Shown here piece by piece: positions 19,254-27,977 of a stretch of 64,000 nucleotides of DNA. The notes below the pieces were generated by a model that worked only from the letters and a program-made list of their open reading frames with translations, was not told where the DNA came from and did no database searches. The stretch is from CAZSLI01 sp964607705 (GTDB lineage Bacteria; Actinomycetota; Coriobacteriia; Anaerosomatales; PHET01), in the NCBI GenBank assembly GCA_964607705.1, contig CAZSLI010000004.1, forward strand, positions 62,001 through 126,000. The letters are read 5' to 3'. The stretch's first letter is position 1. Every line of letters starts with the position of its first letter. Position numbers and translations under genes: made by a program.

Positions 19254-19859
19254 GTGTCGCTCGACGTTGCGATACTCGGATTCCTCAACGAGCGCCCGCG
19301 TTCGGGTTACGACCTGAAGCGGCGCTGCTTCTCCGGCCCGGCATCCGCCCTCTGGACGGCCGATCAGGCCCAGATCTACCGCACCCTCGAGCGCCTCAAG
19401 AGCGACCGGCTCGTCACCTCTTCGCGCCGGCGGCAGACCGGGAAGCCCGACCGACTCATCTTCGAGTTGACCGACCGCGGCCGTGAGGCGCTCACTGGCG
19501 CGCTCTTGAATCAGGCTCCGCTTCCCCCCACCCGCAACGCATTCCTTCTGCAGTTGTACTTCGCAGCAGGGCTCGACGACGACGCGTTGTTAGCGATGCT
19601 CCAAGCGCGCAGAGACGAGCACACGCGGCGAATCGAAACGCTGCATGAGGCATCTGTTGAGTTGGCCCGGGAGCATCAGGGTTCGGCGCGCGACGAGGTG
19701 CTCAAGCAGACGGCCATCGACGGAGCGGTCGCGGAACAGCGCGCGTACGTGGAGTGGCTCGACGACTGCATTCGAGCGGTCACAGAGGGCGCACTACCTG
19801 GATCAGCTACCGGAAGTGGTCAAAGGCACCTGTTCGGAGACGCGGCCGGCATCGTATAG
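19254..19859 (+). CDS. PadR family transcriptional regulator
   Basis: A 201-residue regulator. The winged helix (residues 1-80) has the PadR pattern: AILGFLNERPRSGYDLKRR, then a Q-I-Y-R-T-L-E-R-L-K recognition helix and a wing ending at the ELTDRGREAL segment. The C-terminal half is the helical dimerisation domain (Vir_act_alpha_C). The GTG at 19254, preceded by AGAGGACGG, is chosen; a nearby ATG at 19249 is in another frame. The frame open through the gap is not real. The upstream region carries two CTATAT hexamers that could belong to a promoter or operator, but it is cut by the gap. Its likely target is the flavoprotein gene 30 bases downstream. Confidence 0.9.
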   Translation: MSLDVAILGFLNERPRSGYDLKRRCFSGPASALWTADQAQIYRTLERLKSDRLVTSSRRRQTGKPDRLIFELTDRGREALTGALLNQAPLPPTRNAFLLQLYFAAGLDDDALLAMLQARRDEHTRRIETLHEASVELAREHQGSARDEVLKQTAIDGAVAEQRAYVEWLDDCIRAVTEGALPGSATGSGQRHLFGDAAGIV

Positions 19860-19889
19860 TGGAGCCGGCCCGACGTTAGGAGGTTGGGC

Positions 19890-20501
19890 GTGAGGATCAT
19901 CGCCATCGACGCGAGCCGGGGACGCGGAGTGGTGAGCCGTTCCGTCGAGTTGGCCGCGCGGTCCGCTGAGACCGCTGGCGCCCAAGTCGAACGGGTTCGG
20001 CTCTCCGAACTTGATGTCCGCTTCTGCACCGGATGCAAGATGTGCCGCCTCACGGGCGCGTGCAAGATAGACGACGACCTGCCGGCTCTCGCCGAGAAGA
20101 TCGCCGAGAGTGACGGAGTCATCTTCGGCATCCCCTCGTACTTCCGCAAAGCCGACCGCCACGTCCAGGCCGTCCTCGACCGGCTTGCGAGCTTCTTCCC
20201 GGACGACCATCAGTTGCGACTTCCCGGCTTCTCCGATGCCGACGTTCCCCGCACCACCACCGCCCGTGTCGCAAAACGCGCCGTGATCATCACGGCTTGC
20301 CGTGCGCCGGAGCCGATGGCCACCTTCTTCGGCTATACGACCGGTCCCATCCGGGAGCTGCGGCAGGCGTTCGGCTCAGGCGGGATCCGAACAGTCGGCT
20401 CCCTCGCGGTCGCCGGCACGTGGAGCCGCAGGCCTGAGCTCGACGACTGGGAATGCGACAAGGCGCGCTCGCTGGGTCGCGTTCTCGCGGGCAAGATCTA
20501 G
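19890..20501 (+). CDS. Iron-sulfur flavoprotein-like NAD(P)H-dependent oxidoreductase
   Basis: A 203-residue flavodoxin-fold protein of the NADPH-dependent FMN reductase/iron-sulfur flavoprotein group. A cysteine motif C-T-G-C-K-M-C-x5-C lies near residues 46-58, which in this group holds a [4Fe-4S] cluster next to FMN. A GIPSYFRK segment resembles the flavin-binding loop. AGGAGG at 19878-19883 sits six bases before the GTG at 19890; a TTG at 19884 abuts the Shine-Dalgarno and is rejected. Such proteins reduce quinones, oxygen or xenobiotics in anaerobes. It is preceded by a PadR gene in the same direction, a common pairing for stress-induced reductases. Confidence 0.87.
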   Translation: MRIIAIDASRGRGVVSRSVELAARSAETAGAQVERVRLSELDVRFCTGCKMCRLTGACKIDDDLPALAEKIAESDGVIFGIPSYFRKADRHVQAVLDRLASFFPDDHQLRLPGFSDADVPRTTTARVAKRAVIITACRAPEPMATFFGYTTGPIRELRQAFGSGGIRTVGSLAVAGTWSRRPELDDWECDKARSLGRVLAGKI

Positions 20502-20556
20502 GATCGCGCTCGCGTCCAGGTGCGCTGTCGCCGCCGACAGCGCCTCCGCGGCTGTC

Positions 20557-21741
20557 TCATCCGCCGAGCAGCACGTCCATGACTTGCCTGCCGGGATCGA
20601 GGACGAGGCCCGTGGCCTTCGCGGCTTCCTCCGAGTAGGCCCCCGCACCGTTCTCGGCGATGCCGGGACCCGCCATCACGAAGGGCACCGCCTCGCCCAC
20701 GTGGGTCTTGAGCGCGACCGGCGTCGGGTGATCGGGCATCGCCAGCACCCGGACATCCCCCGCGAGTCCCCGCACCCGTGAGACGACTTCCCTATCGATC
20801 GCCTCGATAGCCTCGACTTTCGCAGCCGTGTCGCCGGCATGGCCCTCCTCGTCTGGAGACTCGACGTGGATGACGACAAGGTCGTGGTCCGAGAGAGCCG
20901 CGAGCGCCTGGTCGGCCTGGCCGGCATAGTCGTTGTCACTTCCGCCTGTGACACCCGGTATGTCGAGCCGGTCGATGCCCGCGAGCACCGCTAGGCCATT
21001 GAGCAGGTCGACTCCACTGGTCATGGCGGCGCGCACGCCGTACTTCTCGGCGAAGGAGCTCATATCTCTAGGGGCCGCACCGGGCCAGAACGGCCAGATC
21101 TCGGTGACCGGCAGCTCGCCTCGCGATCGGCGAGCGGCGTTGACGGTGCTGGCGTCTAGGATCGGGCGTGCCCGCTCCATGAGGTCCAGGAGAAACTCGG
21201 CGCCCCGACCGCTCGGCAGGTGCGATGCGATGGGCTTGTCGCTGATGTCGTGCGGAGGCGTATAGGCGAGCTCGAGCAGCTCGGGCCGCCCCTCGACCAC
21301 GAGGATGTGCCGGTAGGCCACGCCGGGGTAAAAGCGCATCGCCTCGTCACCCAGGGCCTGGCCGAGTTCGCGCACGATGGCGCCGGATTCCTCGGTGGAG
21401 ATGTGACCGGCCGCGTAACTGCACATGACCCCGTCGAGGACCGTGACCGTGTTGAGCCTGAGCGCCACCTCGTCGGGCCCCAAGTGGATGCCCATGCTCG
21501 CCGCCTCGATAGCGCCGCGTCCCACGTAGTCGGCGACCGGGTCGTAGCCGAGGATCGAGGTGCACGCCGCCGATGAGGAAGGCTCTGTCCCTGCCGGTAC
21601 GGTCTGTGCGAGGCCGACCATACCCTGGCGCGCAAGCGCGTCGAGATGCGGCGTCCGAGCGGCAGCGAGGGTGGTCAGGCCGCCGAGCTCGTCGAGCGGC
21701 CAGCCGGCAGCGCCGTCGAGGATGACGATGACGTACTTCAT
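20557..21741 (-). CDS. apgM: 2,3-bisphosphoglycerate-independent phosphoglycerate mutase (ApgM type)
   Basis: A 394-residue metal-dependent mutase interconverting 3- and 2-phosphoglycerate in glycolysis. It belongs to the alkaline-phosphatase superfamily, with the N-terminal VILDGAAGWP segment and metal-binding SDNDYAGQA and IHVESPDEEGHAG blocks near the middle and the MPDHPTP segment near the C-terminus. Length and motifs fit the archaeal-type ApgM rather than GpmI, a type also found in anaerobic bacteria. Upstream in-frame codons are ignored because the protein clearly begins at MKYVIVILDG (ATG 21741, with GAAGGG upstream). It stands alone between the flavoprotein and the divergent TetR gene. 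Confidence 0.95.
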   Translation of the reverse strand: MKYVIVILDGAAGWPLDELGGLTTLAAARTPHLDALARQGMVGLAQTVPAGTEPSSSAACTSILGYDPVADYVGRGAIEAASMGIHLGPDEVALRLNTVTVLDGVMCSYAAGHISTEESGAIVRELGQALGDEAMRFYPGVAYRHILVVEGRPELLELAYTPPHDISDKPIASHLPSGRGAEFLLDLMERARPILDASTVNAARRSRGELPVTEIWPFWPGAAPRDMSSFAEKYGVRAAMTSGVDLLNGLAVLAGIDRLDIPGVTGGSDNDYAGQADQALAALSDHDLVVIHVESPDEEGHAGDTAAKVEAIEAIDREVVSRVRGLAGDVRVLAMPDHPTPVALKTHVGEAVPFVMAGPGIAENGAGAYSEEAAKATGLVLDPGRQVMDVLLGG

Positions 21742-21801
21742 GGTCGGACCCTTCGCCGAGGAGACAGTCACAGGTTAACCGAACCGATCGCCGCGGCGCT
21801 C

Positions 21802-21829
21802 TTGACCTGCACCTGCGGCACGCTAATAT
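21802..21829 (+). promoter_or_regulatory. Promoter of the TetR/ferredoxin operon
   Basis: TTGACC (21802-21807) and TAATAT (21824-21829) separated by 16 bases, reading toward the TetR gene. The predicted start point falls inside the palindrome that follows. Confidence 0.65.
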
Positions 21830-21860
21830 GAACGCTGTTCTTTTTCTGAACACCGTTCAT
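21828..21860 (+). promoter_or_regulatory. Palindromic operator of the TetR regulator
   Basis: Two 13-base arms, ATGAACGCTGTTC and GAACACCGTTCAT, face each other across 7 bases with one mismatch. The site covers the transcription start and ends next to the AGGAG of the TetR gene, so binding would block transcription. Autorepression by the adjacent TetR protein is inferred. Confidence 0.7.
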
Positions 21861-21871
21861 AGGAGTGGCCG

Positions 21872-22480
21872 ATGTGCAGCAGACGCGGAGAGCGAACGTC
21901 CGCAGAGATACTCGAGGCGGGTCGCGAGGTACTTCTGGAGCGGGGACTCGACGGTCTCTCGTTGCGCGAGGTCGCGCGACGGGCGGACATCTCCCCCTCC
22001 GGCGTCTACAACCATTTCCGCAACAAAGACGAACTGGTAGTCGCCTTGGCGATGCAATCGGTAGCGACGCTGGCCGGCTACATGACAGCGGTCCCTGCCG
22101 GGCCCGCGCCCGAGCGCCTCATGAGTCTCGGCACGGCCTACGCCGCGTTCGCCGACGAATGCCCGGCCGAATATCGGGTGATCTTCGACTGCCTGGCGAA
22201 CCCTCCAAGGGAGTGGGCGTCCTACATCGAGGTCGCGCACCCCTTCTCGCTCATCGTCTCCACCTGCGCGCAGGGGCTGGACGATAAGTCGCTCGTCGAT
22301 CGCGACGGGCTCGATGCGGGGGGCATGGCGTACGCGCTCTGGTGTCTCGTCGACGGCCACGTGCACCTCAGGTCCAAGCACCTTGCCGCCGTTGACGGAC
22401 CGTATCCGCAAATGTTCGACAGCGCGATGAACGCCCTGATCGCCGGCTATCTGCCTACAACGAAGAAAGGTCGCTCATGA
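21872..22480 (+). CDS. TetR family transcriptional regulator
   Basis: A 202-residue repressor. The N-terminal helix-turn-helix (about 9-55) shows the family pattern: I-L-E-A-G-R-E-V-L, then LREVARRADISPSGVYNHF. The C-terminal region is a TetR/AcrR ligand-binding domain of the WHG type in appearance, with cysteines at several positions. AGGAG precedes the ATG. The gene overlaps the next one by ATGA, so regulator and ferredoxin protein are made together and should respond to the same signal through the palindrome in front. Confidence 0.92.
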   Translation: MCSRRGERTSAEILEAGREVLLERGLDGLSLREVARRADISPSGVYNHFRNKDELVVALAMQSVATLAGYMTAVPAGPAPERLMSLGTAYAAFADECPAEYRVIFDCLANPPREWASYIEVAHPFSLIVSTCAQGLDDKSLVDRDGLDAGGMAYALWCLVDGHVHLRSKHLAAVDGPYPQMFDSAMNALIAGYLPTTKKGRS

Positions 22481-23232
22481 AGTCGACCCGTCAGACCACG
22501 CGCAGGTTCCTCATCGCCCTGTTCTTCCTGGCACTGCCGATCACGCTCAACTACTACTCCCCCTACCTGATGACGTCGGGAACGGCGGAGCGCGTGGCGA
22601 CCTTCTCGCTCGTCTTCTGGCTTGCGGTATTCGCGAGCTCTCTCGTCCTCGGCAGGTCGTTCTGCGGGTGGGCATGCCCGTTCAACGGGCTGCAGCAGCT
22701 GTGGGAGTCAGTGGGCGTTCGGCCACTCAAGCGGGTCCGCTTCCTACCGGTTCTCAAGTACGCCTTCTGGGCCGCATGGGTCGCGGCCGTGTTCGGCATC
22801 GCGCTTTCGGTGGGCGGATGGACGCGGTTCGAGCCGCTCTACCTCACCGAGAACGGCGTCTCGGTCACCGAGGCAGGCAACCTCGTCACCTACTTCATGC
22901 TCGTCGGCCTGACCCTCGCCCCTGCTGCGCTCGGCCGCCGAGGATTCTGTCGTTACCTGTGCCCCTTCGGGGTCTGGGGCATCGTCGGCGAGTCGCTCGG
23001 CTCGATGGCGCGCATCCCTCGGCTGCGCCTGAAGGCGGATTCCTCGGCATGCACATCGTGTGGATCGTGCAGCCGCGCGTGCCCGATGCAGTTGCCCGTC
23101 ACCGAGATGGTGCAGGCGGAGCGGATGCGAGCGACGGAGTGCTTCATGTGCGAGACGTGCGTCGACACGTGCCCTCAGAAGGTGATCGCGCTCGGCTTCG
23201 GCACGCCGGGAGCGCGCTTCCCACGAGCATGA
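22477..23232 (+). CDS. NapH/CcoG-like membrane ferredoxin
   Basis: A 251-residue integral membrane iron-sulfur protein with about five hydrophobic segments. Two inner-face motifs, C-G-W-A-C-P-F (about 64-70) and C-R-Y-L-C-P-F (about 154-160), are the paired CxxxCP signatures of the NapH/NosR/RdxA group. The C-terminus has two [4Fe-4S] clusters (C-T-S-C-G-S-C-x3-C-P and C-F-M-C-E-T-C-x3-C-P). Such proteins pass electrons from quinol to a periplasmic or cytosolic acceptor. It is coupled to the TetR gene; no nitrate reductase or other terminal enzyme is adjacent, so the acceptor is unknown. Confidence 0.9.
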   Translation: MKSTRQTTRRFLIALFFLALPITLNYYSPYLMTSGTAERVATFSLVFWLAVFASSLVLGRSFCGWACPFNGLQQLWESVGVRPLKRVRFLPVLKYAFWAAWVAAVFGIALSVGGWTRFEPLYLTENGVSVTEAGNLVTYFMLVGLTLAPAALGRRGFCRYLCPFGVWGIVGESLGSMARIPRLRLKADSSACTSCGSCSRACPMQLPVTEMVQAERMRATECFMCETCVDTCPQKVIALGFGTPGARFPRA

Positions 23233-23242
23233 CGCCGCTCGC

Positions 23243-23815
23243 TCACAGGGCGCCGGACATCTCGACAGTGGCGAGCTCGTAGCGGCCGGGGTACTCGGTG
23301 ACCAGGCCGTCGGCGTCCACGGAGAATGTGCCCGACTGCTCGCCCGAGGTGTAGCGGTAGACGGTCTCGTCGACTCGCTCGTAACGCTGGTCGACGATGT
23401 CGAGTGCCAGCGTGGGATCGCTCACCAGTACTGCGCGGCTTTCTGACCGGCGACCCTGCTCCAGCGCGAGGCGGTGCGTGGTGATCACGTCGGTGGACGG
23501 CGAGAACGTCAGGTGCAGGTCGGCGCACTGATCGAACTGGGGCGCGTCGACGCCCGCGATGAACCAGTGGCCGGAGTCCCGGCGCTCAAGGGCGAGGCTG
23601 TGCTCGTCGCTGCCAACCTGAGCGCCGATGACCGCGAGACGGATCTGCCATGCGGCGTCGCACTCGATCCGGTAGTGAAACAACATCCCCGATCCGTTGA
23701 AGGCGAGCGCCCCGACCCCCTCGACGACGCACACCTCCCCCTCGCACATGAAGATACAGCGCTCTTCGCCACGTTCGTCGAGCCGATGCCACATGATGTC
23801 CCTGTGCCAAGCCAT
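23243..23815 (-). CDS. Putative glycolipid-binding protein (DUF1089)
   Basis: A 190-residue soluble protein resembling the DUF1089 'putative glycolipid-binding' family, with a likely beta-barrel. Typical features are the W-x-R-L-D-x-x-G-x-E start, the YRIECDAAW strand and a late YRYTSG followed by VDADGLVTEYPG. The frame is open much further upstream, but the ATG at 23815 with AAGGGA upstream gives the family N-terminus, and longer versions would run into thrC on the other strand. The biochemical function is not established. It faces the NapH-like gene tail to tail, ending 10 bases from it. Confidence 0.8.
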   Translation of the reverse strand: MAWHRDIMWHRLDERGEERCIFMCEGEVCVVEGVGALAFNGSGMLFHYRIECDAAWQIRLAVIGAQVGSDEHSLALERRDSGHWFIAGVDAPQFDQCADLHLTFSPSTDVITTHRLALEQGRRSESRAVLVSDPTLALDIVDQRYERVDETVYRYTSGEQSGTFSVDADGLVTEYPGRYELATVEMSGAL

Positions 23816-23902
23816 CTTCGCATCCCTTCTCGCAGCGTCTTGATGTTGTTCCCTGCTTTGCACGCGAGGCACCAGCTTCGACGCTCGGGTAGAATGCCGA
23901 GC

Positions 23903-25453
23903 ATGAGGATCACCACCACCTACCACGACACCCGCGGACTCATGGGAGACGGCCGTCCGGCGTTCACGGACGTGGTCGTGAAAGGCATCGCCCCCGGCGG
24001 CGGTCTGTTCGTGCCCGACGCGCTGCCGAACTTCTCGCTCGAGGAGATCGTTGCGTTCGCCGACATGCCGTACTGGCGACGCGCCGCAGCGGTGTTCACG
24101 CGCTTTCGCGTCGACCTGCCCTCGGAGCGCGTGGATACGCTGATGCAGAAGGCCTACGGCGAGCAGTGGGACGACCCGCGTATCGCGCCGGTGGTCGAAG
24201 TGCGTCCGGACATACACATCCTCGAGCTGTGGCATGGACCGACTCAGGCCTTCAAGGACATGGCTCTGCAGTGCATGCCGGTCTTCTTCAGTGAGGCCGT
24301 GGCGCGCAAGCAGGAGCGCGGGGAACTTTCAGACGACTACCTGATCCTGGTGGCCACTTCCGGTGACACCGGGAAAGCAGCGCTTGAGGGATTCGCGGAC
24401 CGCGAGCACACCTCGATCGTCGTGTTCTATCCCGCCGACGGCGTCTCCGACATCCAGCGCAAGCAGATGGTGACGCAGCATGGCGAGAACGTGGGCGTCT
24501 TCGGCGTGCGCGGGAACTTCGACGACTGCCAGAGTGCGGTCAAGCAGGCGTTCGCCGACGAGGAGTTCAACTCCGCGCTCAAGGACGAGCGAGGTCTTCG
24601 CCTGTCGAGCGCCAACTCCATCAACTGGGGCCGCCTGCTGCCGCAGATCGTCTACTACGTGAGTGCGTACGCGGACATGGTGGCAAGCGGCGGCGTGAAG
24701 GCCGGCGACGTCATGGACGTCTGCGTGCCCACAGGCAACTTCGGAAACATCCTCGGCGCGTACTATGCGCGTCAGATGGGCGTGCCCATCGGCCGCCTTG
24801 TCTGCGCGAGCAACGAGAACAAGGTGCTCGCCGACTTCATCGCGACGGGCGTCTACGACATCAGCGGCCGCGACTTCGTGACCACACCCTCCCCCTCGAT
24901 GGACATCCTCATCTCGAGCAACCTCGAGCGCCTGCTCTACCACCTCTCCGGCGCCGAGCAGGTGCGCGAGTGGATGAACGAGCTCGCCGAGAAGAAGCGC
25001 TTCCAGGTGGATCCCGACACATTCAAAGCGATGCGCGCGCTGTTCATCGGCGACTTCGTCACGAATGAAGAGTCGCTGGAGACCGTCAAGCGCGTGTACG
25101 ACGAGACCGGCTACCTGCTCGACCCTCACACGGCGGTCGCCTGGGAGGTCGCCGAGCGCACGTTCGACGACGCGCCGATGCTCGTGGTGTCGACCGCCCA
25201 TTGGGCGAAGTTCGGCGGCGACGTGCTGCGCGCGCTGCTGGGCATCGGCTGCGACTCGCCGCTTCCGGCCGACTACGACGGACTGACCGGCGTCGAGCTC
25301 CTCGGCAAGGTGCAGGAGATCGCCGGCGAGACGTGCGCTTGCGTCCCGGCGGCGCTGGCAGGGCTCGACGATGCGGAGGAGCGGTTCGATGCGGTCGTGG
25401 ATTCCGGACGAGACAGCGTCGAGAGCGCCGTCATGGAATGGCTGGGCCGGTAG
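23903..25453 (+). CDS. thrC: Threonine synthase
   Basis: A 516-residue PLP enzyme converting O-phosphohomoserine to threonine. It has the N-terminal GLFVPDALP, the PLP lysine in HGPTQAFKDMALQ and the phosphate-binding SGDTGKAALEGF, as in the long (class II, E. coli/yeast-like) form. The open frame extends far upstream and is spurious before the ATG. TAGAAT, a -10 hexamer at 23891-23896, ends six or seven bases before the ATG at 23903, which suggests a leaderless transcript; no Shine-Dalgarno is obvious. An in-frame ATG at 23894 lies within the hexamer. It precedes the nuclease gene by a single base. Confidence 0.95.
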   Translation: MRITTTYHDTRGLMGDGRPAFTDVVVKGIAPGGGLFVPDALPNFSLEEIVAFADMPYWRRAAAVFTRFRVDLPSERVDTLMQKAYGEQWDDPRIAPVVEVRPDIHILELWHGPTQAFKDMALQCMPVFFSEAVARKQERGELSDDYLILVATSGDTGKAALEGFADREHTSIVVFYPADGVSDIQRKQMVTQHGENVGVFGVRGNFDDCQSAVKQAFADEEFNSALKDERGLRLSSANSINWGRLLPQIVYYVSAYADMVASGGVKAGDVMDVCVPTGNFGNILGAYYARQMGVPIGRLVCASNENKVLADFIATGVYDISGRDFVTTPSPSMDILISSNLERLLYHLSGAEQVREWMNELAEKKRFQVDPDTFKAMRALFIGDFVTNEESLETVKRVYDETGYLLDPHTAVAWEVAERTFDDAPMLVVSTAHWAKFGGDVLRALLGIGCDSPLPADYDGLTGVELLGKVQEIAGETCACVPAALAGLDDAEERFDAVVDSGRDSVESAVMEWLGR

Positions 25454-25454
25454 C

Positions 25455-26333
25455 GTGACGAACCGGGGGGCGCGCCTGGCGAACTGCCTGCTGGCTGCGC
25501 TCCTGGCGATGACGATCGGCCTCCTGCTCATCGGCTGCGTGCCTGTTGCCGAGACGGCGCAGGTCCCACAGACTGCCACGCCGGAGACTTCGACCGCTGC
25601 TCCGGCACCTGCGGATGTGCCCGCCCCCACCCCCGCTCCCGCGCCCGCCCCCACCCCCGCTCCCGCGCCCGAGCCGGCCACCTCCGCGCCGACGGTGACA
25701 CCTGCGACGGTGTTGCGGGTGGTCGATGGCGACACCGCGGTGTTCGCGCTGTCGGGTGGCGGCACGGAGAAGGTGCGGTTCATCGGCATCGATACGCCTG
25801 AGTCGACCACGCGGATCGAGCCATACGGGAAGGCGGCCGCGGCGTACACGCGCAAGGCGCTCCCAGTGGGTCGCAAGGTCTTCCTCGAGCGTGATGCCGA
25901 GGAGCGCGACCGTTACGGTCGGCTCCTCGCTTACGTGTGGCTCTCGAAGCCGGTCTCCGAGGACGCGTCCGAGGTGCGGGCGAAGATGCTCGATGCGCGC
26001 TTGGCGCTCGACGGCTACGCCCAGCAGATGACGATCGCACCCAACGTCAAGTACGCGGACGTGTTCCGGCGCTGCGTCGCCGAGGCGCGCGAGGCCGGAC
26101 GAGGGCTGTGGGCCGATGACGGCGAGGCAGCGCCGGCGGTCGCTGCCCCCGCGGCGGGAAGCGGGTCCTCGGCAGGTAGTGGGGCATACGTCGGCAACCG
26201 CAACACGATGAAGTTCCACCTCGCGTCATGCAGCTCCGTGGGGGACATGAACCCTGCTAACAAGGTGCCGATGAGCACACGCGCCGAGGCCGTGGCCGCC
26301 GGCCACGTCCCTTGTAAGCGCTGCAATCCGTAG
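25455..26333 (+). CDS. Secreted lipoprotein thermonuclease with C-terminal metal-binding module
   Basis: A 292-residue staphylococcal-nuclease-like enzyme. The N-terminus is a lipoprotein signal peptide ending in the lipobox L-L-I-G-C. It is followed by a Pro/Ala linker encoded by two identical 24-base repeats, then the SNase domain (about 75-220) with D-G-D-T, the catalytic Arg in VRFIGIDTPE and the second catalytic region in DRYGRLLAYVW. The C-terminal 50 residues hold K-F-H-x4-C and P-C-K-R-C, an Ada-like zinc module commonly attached to such nucleases. It should be anchored outside the cell membrane and digest DNA or RNA. The start is the GTG just after the thrC stop. Confidence 0.9.
   Translation: MTNRGARLANCLLAALLAMTIGLLLIGCVPVAETAQVPQTATPETSTAAPAPADVPAPTPAPAPAPTPAPAPEPATSAPTVTPATVLRVVDGDTAVFALSGGGTEKVRFIGIDTPESTTRIEPYGKAAAAYTRKALPVGRKVFLERDAEERDRYGRLLAYVWLSKPVSEDASEVRAKMLDARLALDGYAQQMTIAPNVKYADVFRRCVAEAREAGRGLWADDGEAAPAVAAPAAGSGSSAGSGAYVGNRNTMKFHLASCSSVGDMNPANKVPMSTRAEAVAAGHVPCKRCNP
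25622..25669 (+). repeat. Tandem 24-bp repeat in the nuclease linker
   Basis: Two identical 24-base units back to back, each encoding eight Pro/Ala/Thr residues of the linker between lipobox and nuclease domain. Copy number could vary by slippage. Confidence 0.9.
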
Positions 26334-26385
26334 GCCCTTCGCTGGGCATCCATATCCGTCTGACCTCGAACCGTCGGGAGCCGTC

Positions 26386-26829
26386 ATGAACAAGGAACTC
26401 CTCGCCTCCGAGATAACCGCCGCGCTGCGCGCAGGCGACAAGCCGCGCCTGTCCATCCTGCGGCAGGTGAAGAATGAGATCGACACGAAGGAGAAGGCGA
26501 CCGGCGAGGCCGTGAGCGACGAAGAGGTGGTCGGCGCTCTGAAGAAGGTGCTCAAGCAGACCGGTGAGACGCTCGAGGGGTCGATCAAGGCCGCGAACAA
26601 TCCCGAGCGCACCGAGCTGCTGCAGCTGCAAGTCACCGTCCTCGAGGGATATCTCCCGCAGCAGGTCAGTGGCGACGAGCTTCTCGCGCTGGTGGACCGC
26701 ATACTCGGCGAGTCGGGGTACTCGGAGAAACGCGACATGGGCAAGGCGATCGGCGCGGTCGTCTCGGCAACCGGCGGCAACGTCGACAAAGCCGAGGTCG
26801 CCAAGCTGGTCGGCGGCAGGCTCTCCTAG
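26386..26829 (+). CDS. yqeY: GatB/YqeY domain protein
   Basis: A 147-residue helical protein of the YqeY family, related to the tail domain of the amidotransferase subunit GatB. Recognisable segments are L-R-A-G-D-K-x-R-L-S-I-L-R, the E-Y/E-G-Y-L-P-Q-Q central motif and the C-terminal DMGKAIGAV with a final helix ending in KLVGGRLS. The family is thought to bind tRNA or aid aminoacyl-tRNA handling, without a proven reaction. GGGAG precedes the ATG. It is the last gene of a plus-strand run after thrC and the nuclease, and its stop overlaps the end of the acyltransferase gene by four bases. Confidence 0.93.
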   Translation: MNKELLASEITAALRAGDKPRLSILRQVKNEIDTKEKATGEAVSDEEVVGALKKVLKQTGETLEGSIKAANNPERTELLQLQVTVLEGYLPQQVSGDELLALVDRILGESGYSEKRDMGKAIGAVVSATGGNVDKAEVAKLVGGRLS

Positions 26830-27938
26830 GCTCTCATCCCGAAGAGCACGCGCAGCGGCTTGGCGCGTCTGACCAGGTCGTACAGGGCGAACGTCCCGAT
26901 GGCGCCGAGGACCATCAACAGCGGCCAGCCGAGGAACGGCGCCTGCACGTACTGCACCAGATAGAAGCCGATCACGACGATCACCGTCTGGTGGAGGATG
27001 TAGAGCGGGTAGCTCGCCTCGCCGAGGTACGCGAGCGCCGCCGATGGACGGTCGAGCGCACGACGTCCGTAGCCGATGAGTGCGACCACCATCAGCCAGC
27101 CCGCCGACAGCGCCGCATACGTCCAAATGGCCCGCGGAAGCGAGGGGTCGGGCATCCCGGCCTCGATCCGCCACAGGAGCGGCAAGACCAAGCAGAGTAG
27201 CCCACCGATCAGCAGCGCGGGGAGCCGCCGGCGCTCGGCGTTCTCGGCGAACCGGTCGCTCCGGAAGAGCAGGTAGCCGAGCACGAAGTACACGAGGTAG
27301 AAGACCAGGTTCTTGCCGCCGATCTCGGGCATCGCCTCGGCAACCATGATGATCAGGATGACCAGCGGCCACCACACCGGTTTGGCGAGCGCAGCGCCGA
27401 TCGAGTCGAGCCGTGACGCGCCGCGCTCGCTGCGAGCGTAAGCCAGCAGGGGCAGGCAGATCATCGAGATCAACCACAGGAACAGAATGAACCAGAGGTG
27501 CGCTGGTGAGATGCCACCGTAGTAGTCGCCGCGGCCGAACAAGTTGTCGAGGCTCCACGCCGGACCCTGAAGGTACTCGACGAACGAGCCTGTGTAGCCG
27601 GCATTCGTCCGGGCCCCGTACCACGTCTGCGGCGGCACCAGCACGAATATGCCGAAGACCAGCGGCACCAGCAGGCGCAGGGCCCGCTCCCCTGCGTAGC
27701 GGCCGACGCTCCGTCGCCGCATCGCGAACAGCGTCGAGGCGCCGGCGAGGAAGAAGAGCAGCGGCATGTGCCACGGCTCGACCAGCGAGAGCAGATAGTC
27801 GATGGGCACGGAGGTGACCGGCGACTTCGCGTAGAAGAGCTCGTTGGCGTTGAAGACCCGGCCCGAGTGGTACGGGAACAGCAGCAGGACCGCCAGCACT
27901 CGAAGCCAGTCGATGTAGTGGATCCTACGGCTCTCCAT
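26826..27938 (-). CDS. Acyltransferase 3 family membrane protein
   Basis: A 370-residue integral membrane protein with about ten hydrophobic segments. The start R-I-H-Y-I-D-W-L-R-V-L-A and the following LLFPYHSGRVFN with its His are the typical acyltransferase_3 (OpgC/OafA-like) entry. The family adds acetyl or succinyl groups to extracytoplasmic glycans or lipids. Members opening with this exact style are often annotated as glucan modification proteins, but the acceptor here cannot be told. No SGNH domain is attached. It ends convergently with yqeY, overlapping by four bases. Confidence 0.87.
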   Translation of the reverse strand: MESRRIHYIDWLRVLAVLLLFPYHSGRVFNANELFYAKSPVTSVPIDYLLSLVEPWHMPLLFFLAGASTLFAMRRRSVGRYAGERALRLLVPLVFGIFVLVPPQTWYGARTNAGYTGSFVEYLQGPAWSLDNLFGRGDYYGGISPAHLWFILFLWLISMICLPLLAYARSERGASRLDSIGAALAKPVWWPLVILIIMVAEAMPEIGGKNLVFYLVYFVLGYLLFRSDRFAENAERRRLPALLIGGLLCLVLPLLWRIEAGMPDPSLPRAIWTYAALSAGWLMVVALIGYGRRALDRPSAALAYLGEASYPLYILHQTVIVVIGFYLVQYVQAPFLGWPLLMVLGAIGTFALYDLVRRAKPLRVLFGMRA

Positions 27939-27977
27939 GTGCCTTCCCCCAGTCAGGCGTCCTGTTTGGGGAGTCTA

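Noticed and set aside
19041..19859. Frame reading through the N run into the PadR gene
   Set aside because: The undetermined bases make it artificial; the PadR gene has its own GTG and Shine-Dalgarno.
23474..24235. Extended overlapping frames of thrC and DUF1089 genes
   Set aside because: Both long frames run upstream past the natural starts; each gene begins at its own family N-terminus.
25622..25669. CRISPR-like or mobile repeat
   Set aside because: Only two adjacent in-frame units coding for a Pro/Ala linker, without spacers.
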